Below, piece after piece: positions 20,876-32,481 of a DNA stretch of 64,000 nucleotides. The stretch is from Macrostomum hystrix (lineage: Eukaryota > Platyhelminthes > Macrostomidae), in the NCBI GenBank assembly GCA_950097015.1, contig CATNEN010000040.1, positions 285,452 to 349,451 on the forward strand, given 5' to 3'. The first letter of the stretch is position 1. Each line of letters opens with the position of its first letter. Below the pieces are notes generated by a model. The model worked only from the letters and a program-made list of their open reading frames with translations, did not search any database and was not told the DNA's origin. The position numbers and the translations under genes are program-made.

Positions 20876-22372
20876 GCTAGATGGAAATGCTGCTTGATGC
20901 GGATTGGGGCCGCGGGCTGCGGAACGGGTGGATTTTACACGTTGCTACAGTTGATATATTAATGTAATTTTAACACCTTATCTATTCACCTGTTTGGTTT
21001 TCACTTCTCTCGCTTCTTTCTTTGCTATTTCTTGTTGCTGTTTTTTCAAATGCCCCCCACCAATATCCTCAGTCGACAGGCAACGCTTGGTGTCTGCTAT
21101 AGAGCAGGGGCAACACTAAAAGCCGTAGCAGCTATCCTTCAGGAAGGGTTCAGGCGTTACCAAAAGGTGTTAAAAAGGAATCGTGCAAAAATGTTTGACT
21201 GTTTGATCGTTAGATTGTTATGCCTTCCTAATTCTCGTTTTGATTGTCCTTAACTCTATGGCCGAATAGCTGAGCTGCGCGCGGGAGACCCATCCGATAG
21301 CATGAGACCACAGACATTATAATTTTGATTGTCCTTAACTCTATGGCCGAATAGCTGAGCTGCGCGCGGGAGACCCATCCGATAGCATGAGACCACAGAC
21401 ATTATCGTTTTGAATGTCCAAATTATCATTTAGATTGACAATAGCGATACTATGCCAGTGACTGCACAGTTACTAGTACACTAGGAACAGCGTACCACCA
21501 TTGACATCATAGATGACAAATCGGGCATAAGTGGGTCGATGGATGGTACCTTGGCTGTTGCGTCCAGAGGACAAGGCTCAAGTGCATCGAATGCTCAGTC
21601 AAAGAAGATATATACTATCGACTTGGGACTTAACGAGATGGATATTCCGATAGCCCAAAGCCCAATTAGCAGTCCAAGCAAGTTCCGTTCTGAACGCTCT
21701 GCAGCGATGTCTCTGTGCCCTTGGATGCTGAAGGAGTTGTAATGGCTGATGTCTTGGAAGACCAGCGGACAACCAATGCAGAATGCAGTCTATTTTGAGT
21801 CCCTGCTGCGAAAAGAACTGTGGAAAGAACTGACTAGAAAGCGGCTTAGAAATAATCTTTGTCGGCGATTCCGATTCCACCATCACAACGCAACTGCACA
21901 CTGCATATTCACATCGAGATGTCTAGATGCGTGAATTTTTTAGCTGTCAAGAAGGATGCTGCACCGGGGTGTCAGCCACCAGTGTCCAAATTTCTATTCA
22001 TGTCGCTATTCAGGAGCGACGGCGCCACCGCATCGAGAAGTGTCTAATTATGGATGGGGGCTATCACGAAAAATGTCTCTTTATTAGGATTTTTCTAAGA
22101 AAAGCTATTTATCATCATTTCTATTCTACTGACCGTCGTACAGCTCACACGAGCATTGAACAGCATATTCAACTAACAGATTTTACTTTGGCAAGGATAA
22201 ATAAGATCTCTGAGGCCACAGTTTTAGGGAAGAAAAATCAATGATTTATATCTAGCAAAGCAAACTCATCCAGGAGTATTATTCGCAAAACAGACTACTC
22301 ACACAAGTAGATTAACAAGAATGTATATAAGGAAATGCATGGCAAAAATGGAAAAATGCTGTTAAAGCTATA
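20876..22372. other. Intergenic region between DDX27 and the methyltransferase gene
   Basis: Contains DDX27's GC-rich upstream sequence (to about 20940) and a tandem 85-bp duplication (21241-21405). 21540-22240 has short open frames on both strands with no family I can name; they could be remnants of a decayed mobile element. Confidence 0.4.
21241..21405. repeat. Tandem 85-bp duplication
   Basis: Two nearly perfect copies starting tgattgtccttaactctatg at 21241 and 21326, with a trace of a third start at 21406. Each includes gccgaatagctgagctgcgc. Function unknown. Confidence 0.9.
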
Positions 22373-23710
22373 TTAAAGAGGCCGCGATCGCAAAAGCAGC
22401 AGGGAGTGCTGCCGCGGATCCGCAAACTCCGGCAGCGGCTGAACATCCTCGCAGCGCCATTCCAGCCAATCAGAAGATGCCGCCGCCTTCACTCGATCGA
22501 AGAAGGCCACCTCGCCAGCCAATCCGCGCCGCTTGTAAACAAACGCGCAGACAAGGCCGGCGGCATACGATCGCGATTTCAAAAGCGGCAGCAGAATGAC
22601 ATCAAACAGCGCCACCGAGGCGGCAACATCAAAGAACAAATCGGCGCCAATCACAGCCAGCCAATCGCGGCCAAGAAGCAGCTCGTGATCTGGCCGGGCC
22701 CAGTCCAGGGCGGCAACTTCAATCGCGCTTAACTCCGGGATTGTGGCGGAGTTGGCGGCGAGTGAGTGGCGCAGATGCGGCAGAGCGTTGACGGCGTCGG
22801 TGGCGACCACGTTGGCACCGCGACAGGCGCAAACTAGCGAGGGCAGGCCGCAGCCGGCGCCCAGCTCCAGGACGGGCCGGGTCTGGCCGGATAGTGAACG
22901 GAGCTCAGGCGGCAGGCAGTCGGCTGAGCGGTCAATTAGAGAGGCCTGTATTGTTCGCGAAGTGGGAAACGTAGGATTCTCTACTCTACTCTCACCTCAT
23001 TCTTGCTAATTCATTTTCCCATATTCTTTCTTCACAGTTTTCTCTATATTCATTTTGCCTTCTTAACTATCACTTTTTCTTCTCTCCTCATCTCTTTCCG
23101 GTTTTCCCGTTTATCATCTCTTACAGTATCTATTCTCCGCTTCTTATCTCTCCCTATTCTCCGCTTCTTATCTCTCCCTATTCTCCGCTTCTTATCTCTC
23201 CCTATTCTCCGCTTCTTATCTCTCCCTATTCTCCGCTTCTTATCTCTCCCTATTCTCCGCTTCTTATCTCTCCCTATTCTCTGCTTCTTATCTCTCCCTA
23301 TTCTCCGCTTCTTATCTCTCCCTATTCTCCGCTTCTTAACTCTCCCTATTCTCCGCTTCTTATCTCTCCCTATTGTCCGCTTCTTATCTCTCCCTATTGT
23401 CCGCTTCTTATCTCTCCCTATTCTCCGCTTCTTATCTCTCCCTACTCTATCCTCCTAATCTCACTCTATTCTCCCCTTCTCATATCTCCTTATTCTCCCC
23501 TTCCCATCTCTCCCTACTCTCCCCCCAGCTCACCAGCAGGAAGCCGGCACTCCACAGCCGCAGTCCTGTGTTACCCTGGGCGGGTCCAATTGGGCCGCTA
23601 GTCAAGTCCTGCCGAACCGCCAGACGCCGGCCGGCCAAACAGAAGTTGCGCAGCGGACTGTCGCGCTCGTCGGCGTAGGGACTGTCGAAACGCCAGGGCA
23701 CTAGCGACAT
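22373..23710 (-). CDS. METTL21/METTL23-type (family 16) methyltransferase
   Basis: Two exons in phase 0: 23710-23534 and 22945-22373, total 249 residues. Exon 1 ends LRLWSAGFLL, the W-x-x-(S/A)-x-x-L motif found before motif I in this family. Exon 2 gives the SAM-binding motif VLELGAGCGLPS (about 84-95) and the acidic end of beta-2, NVVATDA; then the post-motif block VIGADLFFD, where the family usually has a D-x-x-(Y/F) turn. Members are mostly protein-lysine or -arginine methyltransferases (VCPKMT, METTL21, METTL23). I cannot choose between subfamilies by eye. The start ATG at 23710 is followed directly by SLVPWRFDSPYADERDSPLR. The intron 23533-22946 contains a 24-bp minisatellite. Confidence 0.8.
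23105..23455. repeat. Minisatellite, 24-bp unit, methyltransferase intron
   Basis: About 14 copies of ttatctctccctattctccg plus cttc. Being a multiple of three, it produces a spurious open frame of repeated ILRFLSLP. Confidence 0.9.
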
Positions 23711-24369
23711 GGTAGGCGGTCAGGTAGATTGGGGAACGGCCTGTCCTGGCTGAAAGCTGTTTGGGTTTTTAATACATTTAATTTTATAGTAGTAAGCTTT
23801 TAAATATAATTTAAAATGACTTTTTTTAAACTACGAATGTTCTTGTTCTAATACTGTAGAAGAAAAAATCATTTGGATTTGTAAGTGAAGATTATATAGA
23901 AGTAAAATAGTGAGATAAAAATAGCGAATGTATCTTTTTAATACCGGAAAAAAGACATTAACTAGTGACAGAAATAAAAAAATTCATAAAAACTTTAAGA
24001 AAAGTGCAAAGCTAGAAGAGTACCAAAATAGAAGATAAAAAACTATAGTTACAAGAAGTCTTAAAAAATAAAAAAGTCTACGAAAGCATTTAGCTCGTGT
24101 ATAAGAGTAGCAAAAATCAAATCAACATTTTTATGTGAAAAAACGCGAAAATTTCCTATCTCGCTAGTGCATTTTGCGTTAAAATCTGCCTTTTAAAATT
24201 TTTCCAAGAAACAAAGTGTCCCGTAATTCTTCTAATGGTCCTTGGTGCAGCAATCATCGCAGCATTATAGCGTTCTAGCATTAGGATGCGATTCAGAACA
24301 TAATTGTTTCCCCGAACCACAGATCTAAGAAGCTAGGGATAAGTCATATGCGATTCAAGTTATGTAGAC
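23711..24369. other. Gene-free AT-rich stretch
   Basis: Upstream of the methyltransferase gene; nothing definite seen. Confidence 0.4.
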
Positions 24370-24434
24370 ATGAGCAGCTGCTCCACCGAGGGAACGTCCT
24401 CGTCTGAACCTGTGTCTTCTGAGGCGGCTGCCAT
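24370..24434 (-). pseudogene. 5' fragment of a TRIM-like gene
   Basis: The ATG at 24434 and the first 20 or so codons are almost identical to the start of the gene at 29727-31598 (MAAASEDTGSDEDVPSVEQL), then homology stops at about 24370. The sequence upstream of this ATG matches that gene's 5' flank, so this is the broken end of a segmental copy. Confidence 0.85.
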
Positions 24435-25560
24435 TTGTCTGAAAATTAAATTGTTCGAAAAGGCAGTCAGGAAAATGTATTCCACGAAATTCGAAACTTA
24501 AGAGCATTTAGCTTAGATAAACCAACGGATGAATGGGTAAATTCCTTATGCCTTAAAAAACTGCAGAACTATTGAAAAAATAACAATAATAGTAATAATA
24601 ATAATAATAATTGATTATATCTGCCCCAATTGGGCCAGATGTGCAGCCGACAGCACAGCCGCAGCTATTGCGCGGCGCATCTGAAGGTCGCGCACAGCTG
24701 TTAAGTCCATGGACTGGGGGGACGCCACACCTACCTACAATTACCCCAGCTGGGTGAACTGAAGCAATGCAGAGTTAAGTGCTTTGCTAAAGGACACAAA
24801 TTGTTCCAGTGGAGTCGGGAATCGAACCCCTCGGCCTTCAAGTCGTGAGTCGAACGCCCAAGTCTAACTACAAGGAACTACAAGGCTACAACCCCATGAT
24901 AGCAGAATAATCAGAGCTATATACCAATAGCAGTATAATTCTGCCATTTGAATGTATTATATCTTCGTAGATATAATATATTACTCAGCTATTGGCAGCA
25001 GTATAATTCTGCCATTTGTCCTACTATAAATACAGAAATGCGTGTACGAGTACAAATACCTACAAAAAACTACAATATTGCATATTGATAACGCTCGATA
25101 AAATTATTATTCTTGCTGAAGAAAATAGTAATTAAAAACACAGAAAGGCGATTTAAACAAAAAAACAAAAAATTGACGTCCTCACTTTGCTATTATATTT
25201 GAGCAGAAAAAGACAACAAGCTTAATGAAAAGGCCTGTGGTAGCCAAATAGATAGCTTAGCCATGAAAATCAAATGCTGAAGTATATATTGCCAAGAGTA
25301 AACAATAAATCACATAGCCACTGCTGATAATTAAGAAGTAGCTGTAGCACCTAACAATGAAATGCCCTTTCTATTACATCACATTATCATACTTTTAAAC
25401 AGAAAGAACGCAAATTTTAATAGCTAGTCAAGCTAGAGATACTACGCTCGTAGCTAGATAGTAATAGCTAGAAATACAGATGCTAATCGAATGTTTCAGA
25501 AGTACAGGGTAGCAGAAACATTCCCTGATAATTTACTTATAATTCATCAAACAAACCAAA
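24435..25560. repeat. Segmental duplicate of the 5' flank of the TRIM-like gene at 31598
   Basis: 24435-24600 corresponds to about 31599-31730, and 25080-25560 to about 31795-32260 (shared tracts such as agtcaggaaa...tgtattc, catgaaaatcaaatgctgaa, gatgctaatcgaatgtttca). The middle is replaced by a SINE insertion and AT-rich sequence. Confidence 0.8.
24610..24900 (-). mobile_element. tRNA-derived SINE, family A
   Basis: Reverse orientation. Head aggctacaacc reads on the minus strand as ggttgtagcct; B box gggttcgattccc; body elements gccccaattgggccagatgt and agtccatggactgg; tail of (taa)n at 24590-24612. Confidence 0.9.
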
Positions 25561-25770
25561 TGAGCTCTAATGCTCAATCTGTCTTTCTTGCGACTATAAA
25601 AACATTGATAGCATCGTCAGGCACAACTTAAAGAACAATAGAATTGATCATCACTAGAATGATCAGTAGAAAAACCTAGAAATTTAACAACTAATAAAAA
25701 TATAGCCCAAGTCTTAACACACAGACACACGGTTGCAATCGACTCCGTCAAGACCGCAAAAATCAGAAAA

Positions 25771-27606
25771 TCACATTGCTGAAGCGTCGATGGAGACAAA
25801 CTCGATCGACCTGCCCGAAGCGCTGATCAGAAGCAGCAAGTCGCGGTTCCCCATCCGCACTAAAGTCGACGCTCTCGACACTGGACTCTTCAATTCGAGA
25901 GCCTGGAGCACCTGGCTGCTACTTCTCAATGCAACAATTCGCTTGCCCTCGACTAGAACTGCTCCGCCGTTCCCAGCACTGAACAGTGCCACACCTGGAT
26001 CCACGGCAGTCCGACGGCGCCGACCCAGCAGCTTAGTGAGCTGCGGCAGCTCCGAGACCAAGCGACTGTCGACGTCTACTCTGGACAGCGTGCCATCACC
26101 TGGATCAACCAGAATGAAGTTCGGGCAGACTGAGAACACTGACGTGAATGAAGAGGCCGAGAGGGCAACACTGCGAATCTGCTGCAGATTTTTAGAATCG
26201 TAAACAGAAACGTAGGAAACATCATAGAGCGAGTGATACACCATAATCTGATCCGACTGGTGGCTGTAGTTCCACAGTTTGGAGTTTTCAATTTCAACTG
26301 ATTTTAACGACTGGCCACACGCACTCGCAGTAAAAAGTCCATAATGATGCGCAACAATGAAACCTAGCGAACATCCGAAAATAGCATGGAAGTTATCTAC
26401 ATTCCTAAAAGGGAAGGGAAAACAAATACGGACTACTGCACCAAAAATTAGCTGGCATTCTGGAAAACTAAATAGCTGAAACTCGCGAGATGAGCGATTC
26501 GACTGGAACTGCACAAATATAATGGACTTTGGAAGCTTTACACTCTCTTTGTCATGCTGAGTTGCGAAAACTCTTAATTTCGAATCCATCCACAGACTAA
26601 CATCTGACAAGCAGACAGCGTGCACTGGGACTCCAGAAAACACAACAGGCTTAGCATCCATAACCAGCAAGGGGGTCTCAGGCGAAAGTGTTCGATTAAG
26701 AATAGGCTCTAAAATGTCGCACATCTTCTCAAAATCGTCTTGAAGAACCTCAACGCTGCACTCAGCAGCTGACTTCACCTCATCAGAGACTGTTGCGAGT
26801 GACGCATCCAGGTGCTCCAGCTGCCGCAGAGCTCTCCTCGTCTCCTCAACCAGCTGCACAGCACTGCGACCATTCTCAGACTCAGACGCGTCAGAATCAA
26901 AGCTCGACTGAAACTGCTCAAGCTTCGCTCGCACCGACTCGAAACTCTCAATGCAGCTCGAGCATCTCTCAATGTCAATCCGAACTGCCTTCGTTGCCAA
27001 CGTCTCTGCGTCCTCAAGCAGCTCTCTCAGCCCATCAAACTTGGACTCCACCACTTGCAGTGTGGCCTCAACACTCTGCTTTTTGTTTGCTGCCTCTGCA
27101 AGACCTGCTGCTAAACGGCTTGCTGGCGACAGTGCATCAGCGACTGGCTCTCTCAGTGAGGCGATCTCTGCGGACAGCTTGTCCTGCTCCACCCTGAGAT
27201 GCTGCTTGCACATGGCTTGGTTGGAGTAAACGGACACATCCTTCCACTGATTCTGACATCCCTGGGATGAGCACAGCTGTAGTGACGGTTCAGCACCTTT
27301 ATCTTTCACAGACTTGTTCGAGAGCTTGGATGCAATTTTTACGGTTCTTGTAAACTGCAGCTTGGTAGCATCGCGCTTCAACTTCAAGGATTCCGAGGGA
27401 AGCTGAAGTGACACCTGGCACACACGGCAACTCCCAGAGCACCAGTCGCTGGCATTTCTGATTGAGTCTACACAGGTGAGACAGACAGAGTGAGAGCAAG
27501 GCAGCAGTCTAGGATCAGACACCATTTGCTGGCACACTGAGCAGGTGAGCAGCTCCTCCACGGATGGCACGGAATCGCCATCTTCTTCTGACAAAGCGGT
27601 TGCCAT
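25771..27606 (-). CDS. TRIM-like RING / coiled-coil protein A
   Basis: Single open frame of 611 codons. RING (C3HC4): CSVC at 22-25, CSHSVCLTC, then CRVC near residue 61. A Cys/His cluster follows (LCSSQGCQNQW ... MCKQHL, about 113-141) that could be a divergent B-box. Residues 140-290 are coiled coil (AEIASLREPVADALSP..., SESENGRSAVQLVEETRRAL). The C-terminal 300 residues are a series of short beta-strand-like segments, perhaps a propeller, with no NHL or SPRY motif that I can name. Residues 110-285 are almost identical to protein B (29727-31598), the RING is about 70 percent similar, and the C-terminus is strongly diverged. Such proteins are usually ubiquitin ligases whose C-terminus selects the target. 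Its upstream region resembles that of B (cgagtacaaatacctaac). Confidence 0.85.
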   Translation of the reverse strand: MATALSEEDGDSVPSVEELLTCSVCQQMVSDPRLLPCSHSVCLTCVDSIRNASDWCSGSCRVCQVSLQLPSESLKLKRDATKLQFTRTVKIASKLSNKSVKDKGAEPSLQLCSSQGCQNQWKDVSVYSNQAMCKQHLRVEQDKLSAEIASLREPVADALSPASRLAAGLAEAANKKQSVEATLQVVESKFDGLRELLEDAETLATKAVRIDIERCSSCIESFESVRAKLEQFQSSFDSDASESENGRSAVQLVEETRRALRQLEHLDASLATVSDEVKSAAECSVEVLQDDFEKMCDILEPILNRTLSPETPLLVMDAKPVVFSGVPVHAVCLSDVSLWMDSKLRVFATQHDKESVKLPKSIIFVQFQSNRSSREFQLFSFPECQLIFGAVVRICFPFPFRNVDNFHAIFGCSLGFIVAHHYGLFTASACGQSLKSVEIENSKLWNYSHQSDQIMVYHSLYDVSYVSVYDSKNLQQIRSVALSASSFTSVFSVCPNFILVDPGDGTLSRVDVDSRLVSELPQLTKLLGRRRRTAVDPGVALFSAGNGGAVLVEGKRIVALRSSSQVLQALELKSPVSRASTLVRMGNRDLLLLISASGRSIEFVSIDASAM

Positions 27607-29726
27607 GCAAGCCTGCTGAAATGTCGATTATTTAAAAAACTGCCCAGCAATTAAAAAAATACAAATAGCAGTATAACCCTACCATAAAACACCATGTACG
27701 AGTACAAATACCTAACTATCTAACTGACTAACTATAGTGATGCTGTTGTGCAATGAATGAAAATGAAACACGAAAATACTAGCTAATTAGCTCCTATTGA
27801 AACTATTCAGCATTAATTTAGTAGAAGGATTGATACATACTTTGCACCTATCTTGGAAGAGAGTAGCAAAGAGAGAAAAAGTTTGAATCTGCTTCCGGCC
27901 AGAATGGAACACATGAGATGTAGCCACTCACACCAAATGCGTTCTAGCGTAGTCTCTCCAACGCACCGCTTCCTATGTGTTGATTTGCTAAACACAGGCT
28001 ACCAATGACAGCTTAACAACACGCTATATATATATATATATAACATACGAAAGTGCAAAGCAGTCAACCGTTTTCCCACTACCTTAGCTTCTTCCAACTC
28101 CTAGCCTCGCTAGAAAATCAATCTAAAGTTATAATAGTCAACCAGACTACGGACTCAATCACATAGACAACAGGCCTTAGCCTTGAACTACTGAATATTC
28201 GACGAGTCTGATAAGTACCACGTTCCTGACTGCTTCTTACTTAGTATTCTGATTGCTCACCATCATTGTGCATTGCTTGAACAACACCAGTAATACGATT
28301 GGAAATATAACACCCAAGAGAAGGTTTAACACCGCTGGAAACTCGAGTTGAACTTGCCGCTCATTGACTCAACATAGGATATACGTATTTAGAACAGAGA
28401 GTTAGAGAGCATCATAGAGAAGATAACAATAAAGTATATCACACAGATTTCAGTCAGCTCTGTGAATGGATGCTATGGAAAAGGCAGTCATGTTTAATGA
28501 TCAGCTAATCCTATCAGTGGTATAATCACAATGTGGGCAGCTTTTTGATCCTGTTCTATGAGTAACACCAAAGCAAGCATTCTAATTTTCAATTAGCTTT
28601 CTAATTTGAATATTTGCTAGGGTCTATCGTCTATCTAATACGTCTATATAATTCTAGCCTACCAAATAAAAGCATTCAGAATTTTTAATCAAAGAACAAA
28701 AAAAATTGACACAACTGATTCAACCGGCAAAAACGTTTTGCGGTTACATTTGGATCGTATATCGGCCTATATCTGCAGCTAGGCACATGAGAATCAATGA
28801 CAAAAAAACTGGCAAGAATAAAAATATTAGGTTTGTAAAAATTTATTGGAATAAAAGGTTAGTGTTACTAAAGCGAAAGAGCAGCATAAACGTTTAAAGA
28901 CTTGGATAATCACATGGTGACAAAGTACTGTGTGGCACGATTAGCAAAAGCACTTCCTTTACAATCGAGTTTTTGCTAGAAAATACTCGATTCATAATAA
29001 GTGCTAGCAAGAGCCATAAAAAAAAGCATTCAAGGATGGTGTCCTGTGCGCTTAAAAAGGCATGAAAGATAAAAGACTGACTTGTCAACTTTGCTTTTGT
29101 AGATAGCATCCTCTTTTTGGATTAAAAGGTTTAAGCTTTATTGACTCATCTAAACGACCTGTTAAAAAGCATAATTTTGTCCCGGGATTCCGTTAATTTC
29201 AATCAGATTAATACCACCAGAATCATTGACCACTAATTTTCTCTTGAGATAAGAAACAAGGACATAAGAAGTCTACAAAGCGGTAACAGTTTAGGGTTCT
29301 GTAAATTCTACCGGATTTGGTCTTCTGGCAGTGTACCTAGATTTTGAATCCAGCAAGTGCGTGTACCAGAATCAATACAATGCTACTGAAAAGCAATGCA
29401 ACAAGCTTACAATTAAAGTCCGGACTACTTTTTTTTAATTTTACTGTGTCATAAGTTTATGGTCATTTGATTGAGAAGCAGGAAAAATAAATTAAAAAAA
29501 TACGCTTGATATATATTTCACTAAAAAAACATGTTTCTTTTAGCCATGTACTTAAGCTTGATTAAAGAAGCAAAAATACAATAGTAAAAAATCTAGAGCT
29601 GTACGAGCCTGAAAAAGACTGAAGAACAGTATTATCGAAAAGAAGTCCTATCGAACTACATCGCAGTAATATGCTTATACTCCTACATGCAGAGAAAACA
29701 AAATGTCCAGATCTGATGTTTAGTTA
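27607..29726. other. Intergenic region in the TRIM-like cluster
   Basis: Promoter side of protein A and 3' side of protein B. 27660-27730 resembles the 5' flanks of the other copies. A (ta)n microsatellite lies at 28026-28043. No exon is supported in 27800-29700. Confidence 0.4.
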
Positions 29727-31598
29727 CTACTTCTGAGAATTAATGGACAGCAGCTCGATTGATTTGTTTGACGTGCTGTATACCAAAATGTACTCTTTGT
29801 TCTCGATGCAAACTTTAGTGAAGGAATCTAGCAATACAGCGCGACGCAGTTTTACAATTTCCAGAACATCACCTTGACTATTGAATGTAAAAATATGCGA
29901 GCCTTCAATTAGTATGTAGGCGTTGCCACCAGCATCGGATAGCATTTGAAATCTAGAAAAAAAATGATTGAATTCTTTTAACTGCGCAAGTTTTGTGACA
30001 GCGCGAATATTGGGATCAATCAAACTGACTTCTTTATCGCCCAAATCAGCTAATATGTATCGAGTGCTAATGGCAAATATAGCAGAGCAAGCCAAGGCGG
30101 ACAACGGCAAAAATCTTGTCAGTTGAAGATCATTGGTGTAGATGAAAATACCATTGCCTCGCGAATATGTGACCAGCTGTTCTGAGGCTGAACAAAACGA
30201 ACACAAATTCGACGGTTTGGTCTTGACAAACTTAACAAATTCACCACTGGCAGAAATGATCCACAGGCACGCACTATGCGCAACGATAAAATAGCAGCGA
30301 GAAGAAACACCAAAAAAACCTTTTATAACATATGGTCTACAATTAATTACCATAATATTAGAGGCGTGTGGGCCCTTCTCAACCGGAAACTGTATCTTGT
30401 ACATCGCACCAAAGATTACATCGCAATAAGGAAACGAAAAAAACTGCATTTCAGCATCAGCGGTGTCGCCATTTTGAAACATAAAGACAAGAATCGAATC
30501 CGAAATCTTTACTGACATTGGAGGCACTTTACCATCTGATGGCACGGGGACAGCACGTGAATTACTATCCAACATAAGGTTCGTATTAGTTAAACAAGTC
30601 ACAAATTTCGGTTCAATCAAATGAACTACAGGCCTTGTATCAACAACCGATAGCACGGAGAGACAAGAAACTGTTTTGTCGACCAGGACCTCCATTTTAC
30701 TTCCCAGTCTCTCCAACTCAGTCCGAAAGACGTCGGTACTTTTCTCAGCAGCTGACTTCACCTCATCAGAGACTGTTGCGAATGACGTATCCAGGTGCTC
30801 CAGCTGCCACAGAGCTCTCCTCGTCTCCTCAACCAGCTGCACAGCACTGCGACCATTCTCAGACTCAGACGCGTCAGACTCAAATCTCGACTGAAACTGC
30901 TCAAGCTTCGCTCGCACCGACTCGAAGCTCTCAATGCAGCTCGAGCATCTCTCAATGTCAATCCGAACTGCCTTCGTTGCCAACGTCTCTGCGTCCTCAA
31001 GCAGCTCTCTCAGCCCACCAAACTTGGACTCCACCTCTTGCAGTGTGGCCTCAACACTCTGCTTTTTGTTCGCTGCCTCTACAAGACCTGCTGCTAAACG
31101 GCTTGCTGGCGACAGTGCATCAGCGACTGGCTCTCTCAGTGAGGCGATCTCTGCGGACAGCTTGTCCTGCTCCACCCTGAGATGCTGCTCGCACATGGCT
31201 TGGTTGGAGTAAACGGACACATCCTTCCACTGATTCTGACATCCCTGGGATGAGCACAGCTGTAGTGACGGTACAGCACCTCTATCTTCCTCAGAGTCGT
31301 TTGATTTAAACAGCTTGGATGCAATTTTTACGGTTCTGGCTAACTGCAGTTTGGAAACATCTCGCTTGAGTTGAGAAGAGTCCGCTGGTAATTGCAGTTT
31401 TTGCAGACAAACACGGCAACTGCCTGAGCACTGGTCACTGGCATCTCTGAGTGAGTCCACGCATGTGAGGCAAACCGAGTGCCAGCATGGAAGGAACCTA
31501 GGATCGGATACCATGTGTTGGCACACGGAGCAGGTGAGCAGCTGCTCCACTGAGGGAACGTCCTCGTCTGAACCTGTGTCTTCTGAGGCGGCTGCCAT
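29727..31598 (-). CDS. TRIM-like RING / coiled-coil protein B
   Basis: Single open frame of 623 codons starting MAAASEDTGSDEDVPSVEQL. RING residues CSVC, CWHSVCLTC and CRVC are present; the B-box-like cluster LCSSQGC ... MCEQHL and a coiled coil follow. The central 175 residues (nt about 30745-31275) match protein A (nt 26760-27290) almost base for base, while flanking parts are far less alike. The C-terminus (from about residue 290) is beta-rich and diverged, ending SNKSIELLSINSQK against GRSIEFVSIDASAM in A, so the two are alignable but fast evolving. Likely E3 ligase, target unknown. No intron or signal peptide. Confidence 0.85.
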   Translation of the reverse strand: MAAASEDTGSDEDVPSVEQLLTCSVCQHMVSDPRFLPCWHSVCLTCVDSLRDASDQCSGSCRVCLQKLQLPADSSQLKRDVSKLQLARTVKIASKLFKSNDSEEDRGAVPSLQLCSSQGCQNQWKDVSVYSNQAMCEQHLRVEQDKLSAEIASLREPVADALSPASRLAAGLVEAANKKQSVEATLQEVESKFGGLRELLEDAETLATKAVRIDIERCSSCIESFESVRAKLEQFQSRFESDASESENGRSAVQLVEETRRALWQLEHLDTSFATVSDEVKSAAEKSTDVFRTELERLGSKMEVLVDKTVSCLSVLSVVDTRPVVHLIEPKFVTCLTNTNLMLDSNSRAVPVPSDGKVPPMSVKISDSILVFMFQNGDTADAEMQFFSFPYCDVIFGAMYKIQFPVEKGPHASNIMVINCRPYVIKGFFGVSSRCYFIVAHSACLWIISASGEFVKFVKTKPSNLCSFCSASEQLVTYSRGNGIFIYTNDLQLTRFLPLSALACSAIFAISTRYILADLGDKEVSLIDPNIRAVTKLAQLKEFNHFFSRFQMLSDAGGNAYILIEGSHIFTFNSQGDVLEIVKLRRAVLLDSFTKVCIENKEYILVYSTSNKSIELLSINSQK

Positions 31599-32329
31599 TT
31601 GTCTGAAAATTAAATTTTTCGAAAAGGCAGTCAGGAAAGTGTATTCACCGAAATTCGAAACTTAAGTGCATTTAGCCTAGATGGGTGAATTTATGCCCTA
31701 AAAACTGCACAACTATTTGAAAAATACTAATAATAGTATAATTTTACCATTACACATCATGTTAGAGTACAACTACCAACAAAAACCTAAAATTTCTGCA
31801 AACTGTTAACGCTATATTAATTATACTTCCTGTAAAAAGAGTGATAAAAGGCAAGTAAAAACTGAAATACGTTTAAACAAAAGCTTAAAAAATTGACGAC
31901 CTCACTTAGCTTTTTTATTTGAGCAGAAAAGGCAAATAAGCTTAACGAAAAGAACTTTGGTAGCCAAAAATAGGTACTCATAGCTTGGCCATGAAAATCA
32001 AATGCTGAAGTATATTTTGCCAAGAGTAAACATACAATCACATGGCCACTGCTGATATATAAAGAAGTAGTGGCAGCACTAATAATGAAATGTCCTTTCT
32101 TTTACATCACATTATAATACTTTTATGAAAGAAAGAACGCATTTTAATGGCTAGTCTAGAAGTAGATGCTAATCGAATGTTTCAGAAATACGGAATAGCT
32201 GAAACATTCCCTGACTATTCACCAAACATACATCAAACAAACCCAATGAGCTCCTATGCCAGTTGTTGTTTTGTGGTGTCCTTTTTAAGTTGAGTACCTC
32301 GCTTCGAATTTCTTACTTGAACACCTTAA
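31599..32329. other. 5' flank of TRIM-like gene B
   Basis: Shared with the duplicate at 24435-25560. AT-rich; presumably contains the promoter. No RNA gene seen. Confidence 0.5.
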
Positions 32330-32481
32330 TGAATCTACACACAATAGACAAACAGAATGTGTGCATGTAAGGAACCTTGGATCGGAAACAATGCTCTGAC
32401 ACACAGACTCACAGAGAAAGTGAGCAGCGCTTCGACTGAGGATTAAAATTCGTTATCTTCGGTTCCATCGGCCGTAGCCAT
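32330..32481 (-). pseudogene. Decayed 5' end of a further TRIM-like copy
   Basis: From an ATG at 32481 the minus strand reads MATADGTEDNEF then a stop, followed by traces of the family (SSVEALLTFSV, then shifted frames through the RING; ggatcggaaacaatg corresponds to ggatcggataccatg in gene B). The internal stop and indels show that it is dead. Confidence 0.75.

Noticed and set aside
21539-22244. Short plus-strand frames between DDX27 and the methyltransferase
   Set aside because: No recognisable motif, no consistent splice sites; at most a decayed element.
28026-28043. (TA)n run as a possible regulatory element
   Set aside because: Simple microsatellite; no further evidence.
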